64,000 nucleotides of DNA, taken from Nocardia higoensis NBRC 100133. GTDB taxonomy: Bacteria > Actinomycetota > Actinomycetes > Mycobacteriales > Mycobacteriaceae. The stretch's first letter is position 1. Every line of letters starts with the position of its first letter. The notes beneath the pieces were generated by a model. That model ran no database searches, had not been told where the DNA came from, and worked only from the letters and a program-made list of their open reading frames with translations. A program made the translations under genes and the position numbers. Shown piece by piece: positions 9,369 through 18,050 of the stretch. The stretch is taken from NCBI RefSeq assembly GCF_000308595.1, contig NZ_BAGA01000181.1:1-64000 (forward strand), given 5' to 3'.

Positions 9369-9404
9369 ATCTCTCCCAAAACGACGAAACAAAGCCTCAC
9401 CAAA

Positions 9405-9420
9405 GGTTGGTAAGGCAACC
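9405..9420. promoter_or_regulatory. Possible iron-regulator (IdeR/DtxR-like) box upstream of efeU
   Basis: Short inverted repeat GGTTG-GTAAGG-CAACC placed 37 bases before the efeU start. It partly resembles the DtxR/IdeR consensus (TTAGGTTAGSCTAACCTAA) but the match is imperfect. Iron repression of efeUOB is expected biologically; the site itself is tentative. Confidence 0.35.
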
Positions 9421-9630
9421 CAGTGTTGCATACACCGATATGCGGGCAAACGAGGACTGCGGTAATCGGAGACCAGTCCATGTGTCACCTCTTGCCGGCT
9501 CGTGTCGAGATCTCCGGTCATGTCAGGTCGTCGATCTTCCGCGCTCCGCCCACGCGCGCCCGATTCGTCCCGAAATACGGGCTGCCGATATTGCGTTGCC
9601 CACGTCGCGACGAGCTGCCAGCATTCCGAG

Positions 9631-10242
9631 ATGAACACCGAGCAGCCGTCCGCACTCGCACCGGGAATCGCGCCACCGGAGCGGATCGACCTGGGTGATC
9701 TACTCCTGCGCAGGTGGCAGCCCGAAGACCTGATGCCACGATTCGACGCCATAACGGCCTCCTTCGACCACATCCACCCCTGGATGGACTGGCTCGCCGA
9801 GCCCATGACGATCGAACGGCAACGAGCCTTCGGCGACGCGATCGCGACGAGCTGGCCCGGCCCCGACGGCAGCTGCAACTACGGCATCTTCGACGCCGAG
9901 GGCACCGTCCTCGGCGCGATCGGACTCCACGACCGCATCGGCCCGCGCACACTGGAAATCGGGTACTGGTGCCACATCGCGCATACCGGCCGTGGCGTGA
10001 TCACCCGCTCGGCCGCCGCGCTGACCCGAATCGCGCTGGCACTACCCGGCATCGACCACATCGAAATCCGTTGCGACGAAGCCAATGTCCGCAGCGCCGC
10101 GGTCCCCCGCCGGCTCGGCTACCGGCTCGATCGGATCGAACCACGCGAGGTGCGCGCCCCCGCGGAATCGGGGCGCGGGATGGTGTGGGTCGCGCATGCG
10201 CACGACTTCATCGAGGCAGATGCGGACAGGCGTGGCCGGTGA
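9631..10242 (+). CDS. GNAT family N-acetyltransferase
   Basis: 203 aa, RimJ/RimL-like acetyltransferase: substrate-binding N-terminal half (LGDLLLRRWQPEDL), a central beta-strand GTVLGAIGLHDRIG, acetyl-CoA loop region around TGRGVITRSAAALTRIA, and a terminal NVRSAAVPRRLGYRL that is typical of the fold. Substrate unknown. It converges with the phosphatase gene and overlaps its 3' end by 35 bases. A decayed partial copy of its 3' half lies near 11.5 kb. Confidence 0.85.
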   Translation: MNTEQPSALAPGIAPPERIDLGDLLLRRWQPEDLMPRFDAITASFDHIHPWMDWLAEPMTIERQRAFGDAIATSWPGPDGSCNYGIFDAEGTVLGAIGLHDRIGPRTLEIGYWCHIAHTGRGVITRSAAALTRIALALPGIDHIEIRCDEANVRSAAVPRRLGYRLDRIEPREVRAPAESGRGMVWVAHAHDFIEADADRRGR

Positions 10243-10840
10243 GACCGAGTGCGGCGATCTGACGCACACCGTGCTCGAAACCGCACACCGCGATCGAGGC
10301 AGGCACCATGGAGAGCCGGATACCCTGGGCCACCGGCAATTCCATCCATCGCGCCAGCAGCACGCGGGAGAAGTGCCCGTGGCCGACGAAAACCACATCC
10401 CTGCTCTCCATCCGCTCCAGAGCCAGCGCCACAGCCCGGTCGGCGCGAGCGCCGACCACGGCCACGCTCTCACCGCCCGGACAGCCGTGCGTCCAGACCA
10501 GCCAGCCCGGAACGGTCTCGCGAACCTGCGCGGTGGTGAGCCCCTCGTAGTCGCCGTAATCCCATTCGGCCAACAGCGACAACTCTTCGTCGACCTCCAG
10601 CCCCGCCAGAGCGGCGGTCACCACCGCCCGGCGTCGCGGGCTGCAAATGACCAGAGGATCGCGCAACTCCAGTTCGGCGAGTGCTCCGGCGGCCATCTCG
10701 GCCTGCCGACGGCCGACATCGGTGAGATCGAGTTCGGTGCGGCCGGTATGCCTGCCAACAGCCGACCACTCGGTCTCGCCGTGCCGGAGCAACACGAGCC
10801 GGTGCCCCAGGACGCTCACATCGACGATTCTGCCGCACAT
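10208..10840 (-). CDS. Histidine phosphatase family protein
   Basis: Phosphoglycerate-mutase-like phosphatase, 210 aa. The catalytic LLRHGETEW is at the N-terminus and the second catalytic His lies in GHGHFSRVL near residue 160; an Arg in CSPRRRA completes the phosphate pocket. ATG 10840 is used; a GTG at 10819 would also keep the RHG motif. Actinobacterial homologues act on sugar or nucleotide phosphates, but the substrate here is not evident. Confidence 0.85.
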   Translation of the reverse strand: MCGRIVDVSVLGHRLVLLRHGETEWSAVGRHTGRTELDLTDVGRRQAEMAAGALAELELRDPLVICSPRRRAVVTAALAGLEVDEELSLLAEWDYGDYEGLTTAQVRETVPGWLVWTHGCPGGESVAVVGARADRAVALALERMESRDVVFVGHGHFSRVLLARWMELPVAQGIRLSMVPASIAVCGFEHGVRQIAALGLTGHACPHLPR

Positions 10841-10963
10841 CCGGCCGCCGTCAGCACTACTCGCGACCGGGCGCGTCGTTGGGCGCCCCTTCTCTCCGCA
10901 GCGCCGACAAGATCGGTTCCTCAGGTCGAGGCACGATGCCGATGGCACCATCTTCGGGTGACG

Positions 10964-11464
10964 ATGAACGACCGCGCGATGCCACCGCTCGATGCCGACG
11001 AGCGCACCACCTTCGAGGCGTGGCTCGACTTCTACCGCGCAACTCTGGCCGCGAAGTGCCAGGGACTCGACGACACCCAGTTGCGTACCGCTTCGGTAGC
11101 GCCCTCTGCGCTGACCCTGCTCGGCCTGGTCCGGCATATGGCCGAGGTCGAACGCAACTGGTTCCGCAGAATCCTCGCCGGGGAGCCGGTTGCATCGATC
11201 CACCACCAACAGGATCCCGAGCACGATGCCGGGTTCGACCTGACCGAAGACTCGACCTACGACTCTGCCGTCACGATCTGGCAGGAGGAGATCGCCCACG
11301 CCCGCCGCAACTGCGCCGCACGCGAACTGGGCGACACCGCCCCGTTCATGGACGGCCGAGTGAGCCTGCGCTGGATCTACACGCACATGATCAGCGAATA
11401 TGCCCGCCACTGCGGGCACGCCGACCTCATCCGCGAACGTATCGACGGCGCAACAGGAGTCTGA
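10964..11464 (+). CDS. DinB family / DUF664 protein
   Basis: Four-helix DinB-fold protein, 166 aa, related to mycothiol-dependent and other metal-binding DinB enzymes. The expected His ligands are seen in LVRHMAEVE and in WIYTHMISEYARHCGHADLIRE. Start at ATG 10964; a GTG six bases upstream is equally possible. Divergent from the phosphatase gene. Specific reaction unknown. Confidence 0.85.
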   Translation: MNDRAMPPLDADERTTFEAWLDFYRATLAAKCQGLDDTQLRTASVAPSALTLLGLVRHMAEVERNWFRRILAGEPVASIHHQQDPEHDAGFDLTEDSTYDSAVTIWQEEIAHARRNCAARELGDTAPFMDGRVSLRWIYTHMISEYARHCGHADLIRERIDGATGV

Positions 11465-11487
11465 CCCCGAGCCATGCCCTGGTAGTC

Positions 11488-11615
11488 GCATTGCCGCGCC
11501 GACCCGAATCGCATTGCCCCTACCCTGCGTCGACAGCGTCGAAATCACCTGCGCCGAGGCACATTTCGCAGTGCCACAGTCGCCCGCCGTCTCGGCTACC
11601 GGCTCGACCCTCATC
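11488..11615 (+). pseudogene. Decayed fragment of a GNAT acetyltransferase gene
   Basis: About 125 bases align with 10011-10137, the 3' half of the intact GNAT gene. Shared runs include GACCCGAATCGC, CGAAATC and TCTCGGCTACCGGCTCGA/CTCGGCTACCGGCTCGA. At least one single-base deletion breaks the frame (the HIEI part and the RRLGYRLD part are in different frames). It looks like a remnant of a local duplication. No intact gene is present between 11465 and 11906. Confidence 0.55.
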
Positions 11616-11631
11616 GCCACAGGACTGGATC

Positions 11632-11660
11632 TTCAATCAGCGCTTGTACCACTGATTGAA
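11632..11660. promoter_or_regulatory. Inverted repeat upstream of acyl-CoA synthetase gene
   Basis: Perfect nine-base arms TTCAATCAG (11632-11640) and CTGATTGAA (11652-11660) separated by 11 bases, about 250 bases before the acyl-CoA synthetase start. AT-rich compared with its surroundings. It could bind a TetR/FadR-type regulator; no regulator gene is adjacent. Confidence 0.4.
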
Positions 11661-11906
11661 ACGTGTTCTACTCGTTCGCGTGAGCGACATCACCCCCAGC
11701 CCGGGCGCGACACCGCCGCCGATCCGAGCCGCCGGCGATCGACCACATCCCACTTCGCAGGCCTCGCGCTTCGACGGGACGGACAACGGGCGATCCCACT
11801 AGCCGAGGCGCCCGTCCAGCCCGGGCCGCCGCGTTCACACCCCGAACCCCGTTCTCGATAAACCAAAGCGATCCCATTCGGTCGCGGTCTCCACCGGAGG
11901 TCAACG

Positions 11907-13523
11907 ATGACCCTGACCATGCAACAGCTCATCGCAGAACATGCCGAGAAAGACACCCTGGCGGTCATCCACGACGCCGCCGACGGCAGCCGGGTCCGAT
12001 GGACCTGGAAGGAGTACGTCACGCGCTCCTCCCAGCACGCGGCCGCGATCCTCGAGCGCGCCGACGCCGGTCGCCCCCTGCACATCGGAGCGCTGCTGGG
12101 CAACACTCCCGCCATGCTCACCGCCATCGCGGGGGCGGCACTGGGCGGATACGTGCTGTGCGGAATCAACGGCACGCGCCGCGGTGCCGGTCTGCGGGCG
12201 GACCTCGCCACCGCCGACATCCAGATCCTGTTGACCGACACCGAACACCGGCACCTGCTCGACGGCCTCGACCTCGCGGGCGTGGACGTGATCGACGTCG
12301 AAGACAGCGAATGGCAACATCGATGCCAGAGCGCCGGCGAGCTGACACCGGCCCGGCAGGCCCAGCCGACCGACCCGTTCATGATGATCTTCACCTCGGG
12401 CACCAGCGGCGACCCCAAAGCTGTTCTCGTCTCCCACCTCATGGTGTCCTTCGCCGGCGGCAACCTCCTCGACCGATTCGCGCTGACCAGCAGCGACGTC
12501 TTCTACCTCGCGATGCCGATGTTCCACTCCAACGGCATAGCGGCGGGTTTCGCACCCGCTGTCGCGGCAGGCGGGACCATGGCGCCGAGCAAGTTCTCGG
12601 CCTCCGGATTCATCGACGAAATCCGTTCCTACGGGGCGACTTACATGAACTATGTCGGTAAGCCGCTGGCCTATGTCCTCGCCACACCAGCCCGCGCCGA
12701 CGACTCCGACAACCCGCTGCGCGTGGCTTTCGGCAACGAGGCGTCCGATCAGGACATCGAGGGGTTCTCCCGGCGGTTCGGCGTCCGCGTGGTCGACGCC
12801 TTCGGCTCCACAGAGAACGCCGTGATCATCACCCGCGAGGAAGGCACGCCGCCCGGGTCGGTCGGACGCGGCCTGCCCGGCGTCGCCGTCTACAAGAGCG
12901 ATCCGATCGCCGAGTGCCCGCCCGCCCGCTTCGACGACAGCGGAATGCTCGTCAACCCCGAAGAAGCCATCGGCGAACTGGTCAACACCAGCGGCGCCGG
13001 TTTCTTCTCCGGCTACTACAACAACGACGAGGCCTCCGCCGAACGCATGCGCGCCGGGATGTACTGGTCCGGCGACCTCGCCTACAAGGACTCCGACGGC
13101 TGGATCTATCTCGCGGGCCGCACCGCGGACTGGATGCGCGTCGACGGCGAGAACCTCACCGCCGGCCCGATCGAGCGAATCCTGCAGCGCCACCCCGACA
13201 TCAGCCGCGTCGCCGTCTACCCGGTCCCCGACGAACTGGTCGGCGATCAACTCATGGCGGCCGTGGTCCTGCGCGAGGGAGCACGGCTCGACGAAGCCGA
13301 ATTCGGCGAGTTCCTCGCTTCCCAGCAGGATCTGTCCCCCAAGGCATGGCCGCGGTTCGTGCGGATCGCGGCCGAACTCCCGGCTACCGCCACCAACAAG
13401 ATCCTCAAGCGCGTGCTCGTCTGCGAGGGCACCGGCGTGGGGGCCGACATCCTGTGGACCCGGGCCGGGCGCGAACGCACCTATCGCCTGTCCGAGGGCC
13501 GAGCAGCCCGGACGCTGCCGTAG
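11907..13523 (+). CDS. Acyl-CoA synthetase / AMP-dependent ligase (FadD-like)
   Basis: Adenylate-forming ligase of 538 aa that activates a carboxylic acid to acyl-AMP and then acyl-CoA. Motifs run in the normal order: P-loop IFTSGTSGDPKAV near residue 160, FGSTENAVI, then MYWSGDLAYKDSDGWIYLAGR, and the C-terminal ATATNKILKR with the catalytic Lys. ATG 11907 follows GGAGGT by five bases. A decayed copy of its 3' end together with its downstream neighbour occurs at 29.6-29.9 kb. Substrate is probably a fatty or steroid-derived acid, by family. Confidence 0.92.
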   Translation: MTLTMQQLIAEHAEKDTLAVIHDAADGSRVRWTWKEYVTRSSQHAAAILERADAGRPLHIGALLGNTPAMLTAIAGAALGGYVLCGINGTRRGAGLRADLATADIQILLTDTEHRHLLDGLDLAGVDVIDVEDSEWQHRCQSAGELTPARQAQPTDPFMMIFTSGTSGDPKAVLVSHLMVSFAGGNLLDRFALTSSDVFYLAMPMFHSNGIAAGFAPAVAAGGTMAPSKFSASGFIDEIRSYGATYMNYVGKPLAYVLATPARADDSDNPLRVAFGNEASDQDIEGFSRRFGVRVVDAFGSTENAVIITREEGTPPGSVGRGLPGVAVYKSDPIAECPPARFDDSGMLVNPEEAIGELVNTSGAGFFSGYYNNDEASAERMRAGMYWSGDLAYKDSDGWIYLAGRTADWMRVDGENLTAGPIERILQRHPDISRVAVYPVPDELVGDQLMAAVVLREGARLDEAEFGEFLASQQDLSPKAWPRFVRIAAELPATATNKILKRVLVCEGTGVGADILWTRAGRERTYRLSEGRAARTLP

Positions 13524-13634
13524 CCGCGCCGCCCCGACCGCGCTGGTTCAACAACCCGCGGACCGTCGCGGGAGGGGAACCGATCAGCCGGCGGACGCGT
13601 CTGAATGTGCAGGACCACCGAGAGGACAGTCGCC

Positions 13635-14024
13635 GTGAACGAATCGAACCCGCGAGATACCCCGCCCGGCCAGACCGCAGTGGGAGCAGCTGTCCTGCAA
13701 CTGAACCCACAGGCGCTCATCGAACTCGACAGCGCGTGTTCGGAATTGGCCGCCGCACTGGTCGACGCCCAGGGCCGGGCCGCCGCACTCGGCGCGCTCA
13801 CCACGTGGGGACTCGGCGAGGACGATCCCGCGCTGCGCACGGCCCGAGCCCTGGTGAACATATTCCGGGAGAAGGCATCCGGCGGTCCGGGCAGCGCGCA
13901 TTCGGTGCTCGGCCGGCATCTGGCGAGCACGGAGGAACTGCGCGGGCTGTTCGCGACCGTGGCCACGGCATTGCCGCAGGTGGACGAGGAGTTCGCCCAA
14001 GAGGTACGGCAGATCGACAGCTGA
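13635..14024 (+). CDS. Hypothetical protein downstream of acyl-CoA synthetase
   Basis: 129 aa helical protein with no recognised family, begins at a GTG with GAGAGGA eight bases upstream. Visible features: NPQALIELDSACSELAAAL amphipathic helix and an acidic C-terminus (PQVDEEFAQEVRQID). The reality of the gene is supported by a diverged fragment at 29842-29933 that follows the acyl-CoA synthetase remnant, so the pair existed as a unit in the duplicated copy. Confidence 0.65.
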   Translation: MNESNPRDTPPGQTAVGAAVLQLNPQALIELDSACSELAAALVDAQGRAAALGALTTWGLGEDDPALRTARALVNIFREKASGGPGSAHSVLGRHLASTEELRGLFATVATALPQVDEEFAQEVRQIDS

Positions 14025-14382
14025 CCCGCACCAGGCGGTTCCGGTGGATCTCGGCCTATCGGCGCGCCGTCGGCCTGCGCCCGGCTCGAGCACCGATCGT
14101 GCGGGAAGATCACATAGGTGGTCCACCGGGAATCCACGCGTCGCACGATGCGCTGGCTGTCACCGGGCATATCCCAGGCTATGACCGCCCAGGGCTTGCG
14201 CGGCTGGCGTGCGCAGCCGGCCCCGCCCGCAACGGCGTGAACCCGAGCCGGCTGTTCTCGACGGAACCGTGCGGCACCATCGCCGTCGCCCGCGTCCCCT
14301 CGACCAACGCAAGCGCAGCACGAGCGGCAGCGAGCCCGTACCTCGACCTCCAGCTTTCTCCCTGCCGCATCGCGACTGTTAG

Positions 14383-14425
14383 TGGACGCACCGTTCATAT
14401 CGTGCTTATATGGACGGTACGTCCA
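14383..14425. promoter_or_regulatory. Two tandem operators upstream of SDR-TetR operon
   Basis: A palindrome TGGACG-GTA-CGTCCA (14411-14425) is preceded 28 bases earlier by a weaker copy TGGACG-CAC-CGTTCA (14383-14397). They lie just before the SDR start at 14445 and probably bind the TetR encoded at the end of the same operon. The preceding stretch 14025-14382 holds no gene that I can support. Confidence 0.65.
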
Positions 14426-14444
14426 CATAACCGATCGGAGCATC

Positions 14445-15188
14445 ATGTCGAGCGCCAACCCCACGCCCCGCGTAGCACTCGTCACCGGCGGCTCCGGCGG
14501 CATCGGCCGTGCCGTGGTCGACCGACTCGCGGCTGACGGCTTCGCGGTCGCCGTCCATTACGCAGGCAACGCCGAGCGGGCTCGAAAGATCGTCGATGCG
14601 GTCACCGACCGTGCAGGCCGCGCCATCTCCGTCAGCGGCGACGTCGCCGACGAGGCCGCGATGGCGAACGCCTTCGACGTGGCGGAGGCCGAATTCGGCG
14701 GCATCGACGTCGTCGTCAATACCGCCGGGATCATGGTCCTCTCGCCGGTCGCGAGCCTCGACCTGGCCGACCTCGACCGAATGCATCGCACCAATATCCG
14801 CGGCGCCTTCGTGATCTCCCAGCTCGCCGCCAACCGGCTCCGCCGCGGCGGCGCCCTGATCAACGTCTCGACCAGCCAGACCCGGCTCCAGCACCCGACC
14901 TACGCCCCATATGCCGCGAGCAAGGCCGCCGTCGAGAGCCTGACCCTCGTCCTTGCCCGTGAGCTGCGCGGCAAGGACATCACCGTCAACGCGATCGCGC
15001 CGGGACCGACCGCCACGCCGCTGTTCCTCGACGGCAAAGACGATCAGACCATCGACCGCCTCGCCGCCCTGGCGCCCCTCGAGCGTCTCGGCACCCCGGA
15101 GGACATCGCCGAGGTCGCCGCCTTCCTCGCCGGCCCGGGTCGCTGGATCAACGGCCAGGTCGTCTTCCCCAACGGCGGGATCGCCTGA
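14445..15188 (+). CDS. SDR family oxidoreductase
   Basis: 247 aa classical SDR: cofactor motif VTGGSGGIGR near residue 12, NTAG in place of NNAG, catalytic YAASK. The C-terminal GRWINGQVVFPNGG is typical of the glucose/ribitol dehydrogenase-like group. ATG 14445 has CGGAG upstream and places the two operators outside the coding region. First gene of a three-gene run ending with its likely regulator. Confidence 0.9.
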   Translation: MSSANPTPRVALVTGGSGGIGRAVVDRLAADGFAVAVHYAGNAERARKIVDAVTDRAGRAISVSGDVADEAAMANAFDVAEAEFGGIDVVVNTAGIMVLSPVASLDLADLDRMHRTNIRGAFVISQLAANRLRRGGALINVSTSQTRLQHPTYAPYAASKAAVESLTLVLARELRGKDITVNAIAPGPTATPLFLDGKDDQTIDRLAALAPLERLGTPEDIAEVAAFLAGPGRWINGQVVFPNGGIA

Positions 15189-15216
15189 ACCCCTTACACA
15201 GGACAGGAGTCCGAAC

Positions 15217-15402
15217 ATGACCGACTTCCGCACGGACAATATCGGCGAGCAGTCACCCTTCGAGGTGCTCGCCACTGAACCCGGCGACGAGCCGGAGTCC
15301 TATGTGGTCACCATGAAGGTCACCGGCAACGGCTTCAACGGCGCCGGTCCCCTGGCCTTCGTCCTGCGCGACGACCGGATCGCCGAGCTACGGATCAGCT
15401 GA
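15217..15402 (+). CDS. Short NTF2/SnoaL-like protein, possibly internally deleted
   Basis: 61 aa. The last 30 residues (VTGNGFNGAGPLAFVLRDDR) resemble the terminal strands of nuclear-transport-factor-2/SnoaL-like proteins, which are usually 110-150 aa, so the central part seems missing. AGGACAGGAG lies upstream, and the stop overlaps the next ATG (TGATG). It could be a small functional remnant in the operon or a truncated gene. Confidence 0.55.
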   Translation: MTDFRTDNIGEQSPFEVLATEPGDEPESYVVTMKVTGNGFNGAGPLAFVLRDDRIAELRIS

Positions 15403-16004
15403 TGGCATCGGAATCATCGTCTGCGACACGCGGCCGCGGCCGCCGCCCCGCCGAGGAAGTGCGCGCCGACATCTTGAAAACCGTTGGGACACTTCTCCTG
15501 AGCGAGGGCAGCGCGGACCTCACCTTCGAGCGCGTGGCCCGCGAGGCAGGCGTCAGCAAGACAACCCTCTACAAGTGGTGGCCGTCGAAGGGCGCGCTCG
15601 CACTCGACGGCTACTTCCACGCCGTGGAAGAAAGACTCGCCTTCCCCGACACCGGCGACATCCGCACCGATCTGCTCGCCCAGCTCCGCGCCTTCGCGAA
15701 GCTCATGACACGGACTCCCGGCGGCCGGGTGCTGACCGAACTGATCGGCCTGTCCCAGACCGACGAAGACCTGGCAGTCGCCTACCGTCGACTGTATTCG
15801 TCGCAACGCCGCCGCCTCGCCTGCGAACGTCTGCGACGGGCACAAGAGATCGGCCAGATCCGGCCCGAAGCCGACCCGCAGATCATCGTGGACCAGCTCT
15901 GGGGAGCCGTCTACCACCGGCTGCTCATTCCCGACGAGCCCGTGACAGACCACTTCGTGACCGGCCTGGTCGCCAACCTCCTCGACGGCATCGCAGCCGG
16001 CTGA
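15402..16004 (+). CDS. TetR/AcrR family transcriptional regulator
   Basis: 200 aa TetR protein with a basic N-terminus (TRGRGRRPAEE), helix-turn-helix FERVAREAGVSKTTLYKWW and a helical C-terminal domain. Translationally coupled to the small gene before it. Likely autoregulates the SDR operon through the paired palindromes at 14383-14425. Ligand unknown. Confidence 0.9.
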   Translation: MASESSSATRGRGRRPAEEVRADILKTVGTLLLSEGSADLTFERVAREAGVSKTTLYKWWPSKGALALDGYFHAVEERLAFPDTGDIRTDLLAQLRAFAKLMTRTPGGRVLTELIGLSQTDEDLAVAYRRLYSSQRRRLACERLRRAQEIGQIRPEADPQIIVDQLWGAVYHRLLIPDEPVTDHFVTGLVANLLDGIAAG

Positions 16005-16076
16005 TCCCGAATCCGCAATGCGCCGCCGACTATACCGACAGTCAGCATAATTCTCGATACTCTGTACCATTGATAC

Positions 16077-16787
16077 ATGGAGTCAGGAAGGACCCGCCTG
16101 CTGGAAGCAGCGCTCGCGCTGCTGGCCGAGCATCCGGAGCGGGCACCGAGCACACGGGAGCTCTACGAGGCGGCGAATGTGGCCGCGCCGACGCTGTATC
16201 ACCACTTCGGCACGAAGGACGGCCTGATGGAGGCCGCGGTCGACGAAGCCTTTTCGGCCTACCTGGAGCGCAAGCGAGCGGTCCCCCGGACCGGCGACTT
16301 GATTGCCGACTTCGCGGCAGGGTGGGACATGCACGTCGGATTCGGGGTGGAGAACCCGATCCTCTATGCGCTCATGTACGGGCGCGAGGATGGGCGCCAC
16401 TCTCGGGCCGCCCAGACCGCCGAGACGGAATTGCGGCGCGCGGTGGAGCTGCTCGCGGACGCGGGGATCCTGCGAACAAGTGTCGACGAAGCCGTCGCGG
16501 TCACGACGGCGATGGCGATCGGCTGTGTCACGCAACTGATTCACGAAGGCGCGCCCGCGACCGCGCCGCTGGCTCGGACGATGCGTGGCGCGCTGCTGTC
16601 CGAACTGACCGGAAGGTCGCCGGAGCAAGACGACGCCGGGCACGCCGCGCGGGCGCTGCTCGCTCGACTCGGTGCGGTGGACGGGCTGTTCAGCCCGGCG
16701 GAGGAAGCGCTGCTGCGCCAGTGGCTGCACGCCCTCTCCGGGCACTTCGCGCAATCGGATACACGGAAAGAGGGAGAGGAATCATGA
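16077..16787 (+). CDS. TetR family transcriptional regulator
   Basis: 236 aa TetR protein; helix-turn-helix STRELYEAANVAAPTLYHHF directly after the N-terminus and a longer than usual C-terminal domain. It starts at ATG 16077, and its stop overlaps the ATG of the following aldo/keto reductase gene (ATGA), so both are one transcription unit. It probably controls that reductase. Confidence 0.88.
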   Translation: MESGRTRLLEAALALLAEHPERAPSTRELYEAANVAAPTLYHHFGTKDGLMEAAVDEAFSAYLERKRAVPRTGDLIADFAAGWDMHVGFGVENPILYALMYGREDGRHSRAAQTAETELRRAVELLADAGILRTSVDEAVAVTTAMAIGCVTQLIHEGAPATAPLARTMRGALLSELTGRSPEQDDAGHAARALLARLGAVDGLFSPAEEALLRQWLHALSGHFAQSDTRKEGEES

Positions 16788-17761
16788 CCAACTCGCCACG
16801 CGAGAAGCTCACGCTCACCCATCTACTGGGAGGACAGGACCCCGTTCCCCGCCTCGGATACGGCGCCATGCAACTCGCCGGCCATGGCGTGATCGGATTA
16901 CCCGAGGACGTGCACGGCGCGATCGACGTGCTGCGCGCTGCGGTGGATCAAGGGGTCAGGTTCTTCGACACCGCGAACGCTTACGGTCCACGCACCGTCG
17001 ATCAGCTCATCGGCAGAGCGCTGAGCCCCTTCGCCGACGATGTGATGATCGGAAACAAGGTCGGCGCGCGGCGCGGCCCCAGGGGCGAGTGGCTCACCGA
17101 CGGCCGACCGGAGACCTTGCGCACGCAGGTCGAAGAAAGCCTGCTCGATATGCGTACGGACAGCAGCCCACTCACCTACTTGCGTCTATCGGGCGACAGC
17201 CAAGCACCCGAGAGTGCCCCGGCCGATGAGGTGCCGTTCGAGGAATCGCTCGGCGCCCTCGTCGAATTGCGCGCGGAAGGCAAGATCCGCCACATCGGAC
17301 TCTCCGGCGCCTCGCCCGAGATGCTGCGCATCGCGCAACAGATCACGCCGATCGCCGCCGTCCAGAACCGCTTCAACCTCATCGACCGCAGCGGCATCGA
17401 AGTCCTCGGCGTCTGCGAACGAGACGGCATCGCGTTCGTTCCGTACTTCCCGCTCGCCACCGGCGCCCTGGGCGAACCGGACCAGCTCACCCGACCGGCA
17501 CGCCGGCTCGGCGTCTCCACCTCCGCGGTCGCCTTGGCGTGGCTGCTTCGGCGCTCCCCGGTGATCATCCCGATCCCGGGCACCAAGTCCTTGCGACACC
17601 TCGCCGACAACATCAGCGCCTCCGAGGTCGCGGCGCTGTTGACCGACGACGAGGTCCGCGCACTGACAGCGCTCGAGGACGAAGAATCCGCACAACTCGG
17701 CACGATGCCGGATCGGATGTCCGAAGCCATGGTTCGAATCCGCGACGCGTTCACCCGGTAG
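16784..17761 (+). CDS. Aldo/keto reductase
   Basis: 325 aa TIM-barrel NADPH-dependent reductase. The DTANAYGP motif carries the catalytic Asp/Tyr pair, and NKVG supplies the Lys. At the place of the usual catalytic His (LH in 'YQLH') the sequence reads TYLRL, i.e. no His, as in some actinobacterial members of the family. C-terminal IPIPGTKSLRHLADN is the NADP-phosphate binding region. Coupled to the TetR gene. Confidence 0.9.
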   Translation: MTNSPREKLTLTHLLGGQDPVPRLGYGAMQLAGHGVIGLPEDVHGAIDVLRAAVDQGVRFFDTANAYGPRTVDQLIGRALSPFADDVMIGNKVGARRGPRGEWLTDGRPETLRTQVEESLLDMRTDSSPLTYLRLSGDSQAPESAPADEVPFEESLGALVELRAEGKIRHIGLSGASPEMLRIAQQITPIAAVQNRFNLIDRSGIEVLGVCERDGIAFVPYFPLATGALGEPDQLTRPARRLGVSTSAVALAWLLRRSPVIIPIPGTKSLRHLADNISASEVAALLTDDEVRALTALEDEESAQLGTMPDRMSEAMVRIRDAFTR

Positions 17762-18050
17762 GCAGGGCCGGGCCAGGCGACACGGCTTCACGGCAAGGCG
17801 TGTGCAGGCCACTTCCATGAGCCACCACATACCGTTGGCGTAACCAACCGACCCGATGGATTCGGAGCTCGGTCCCTGGAGTGAGCCCGATGTGGGCCAC
17901 GGATGCAGCCAGGAATATCGCCGACGACCACCACGCGCTCCACGCCCGGAACGGTAGGCGCACAGCAGCGCGCAGGCGAGGCGATTTCCACCCACGACAA
18001 GAGGCCGAAAGGCACTAGCAAGGCCCGTGACCAGCTGAGACCGTCGAGAT

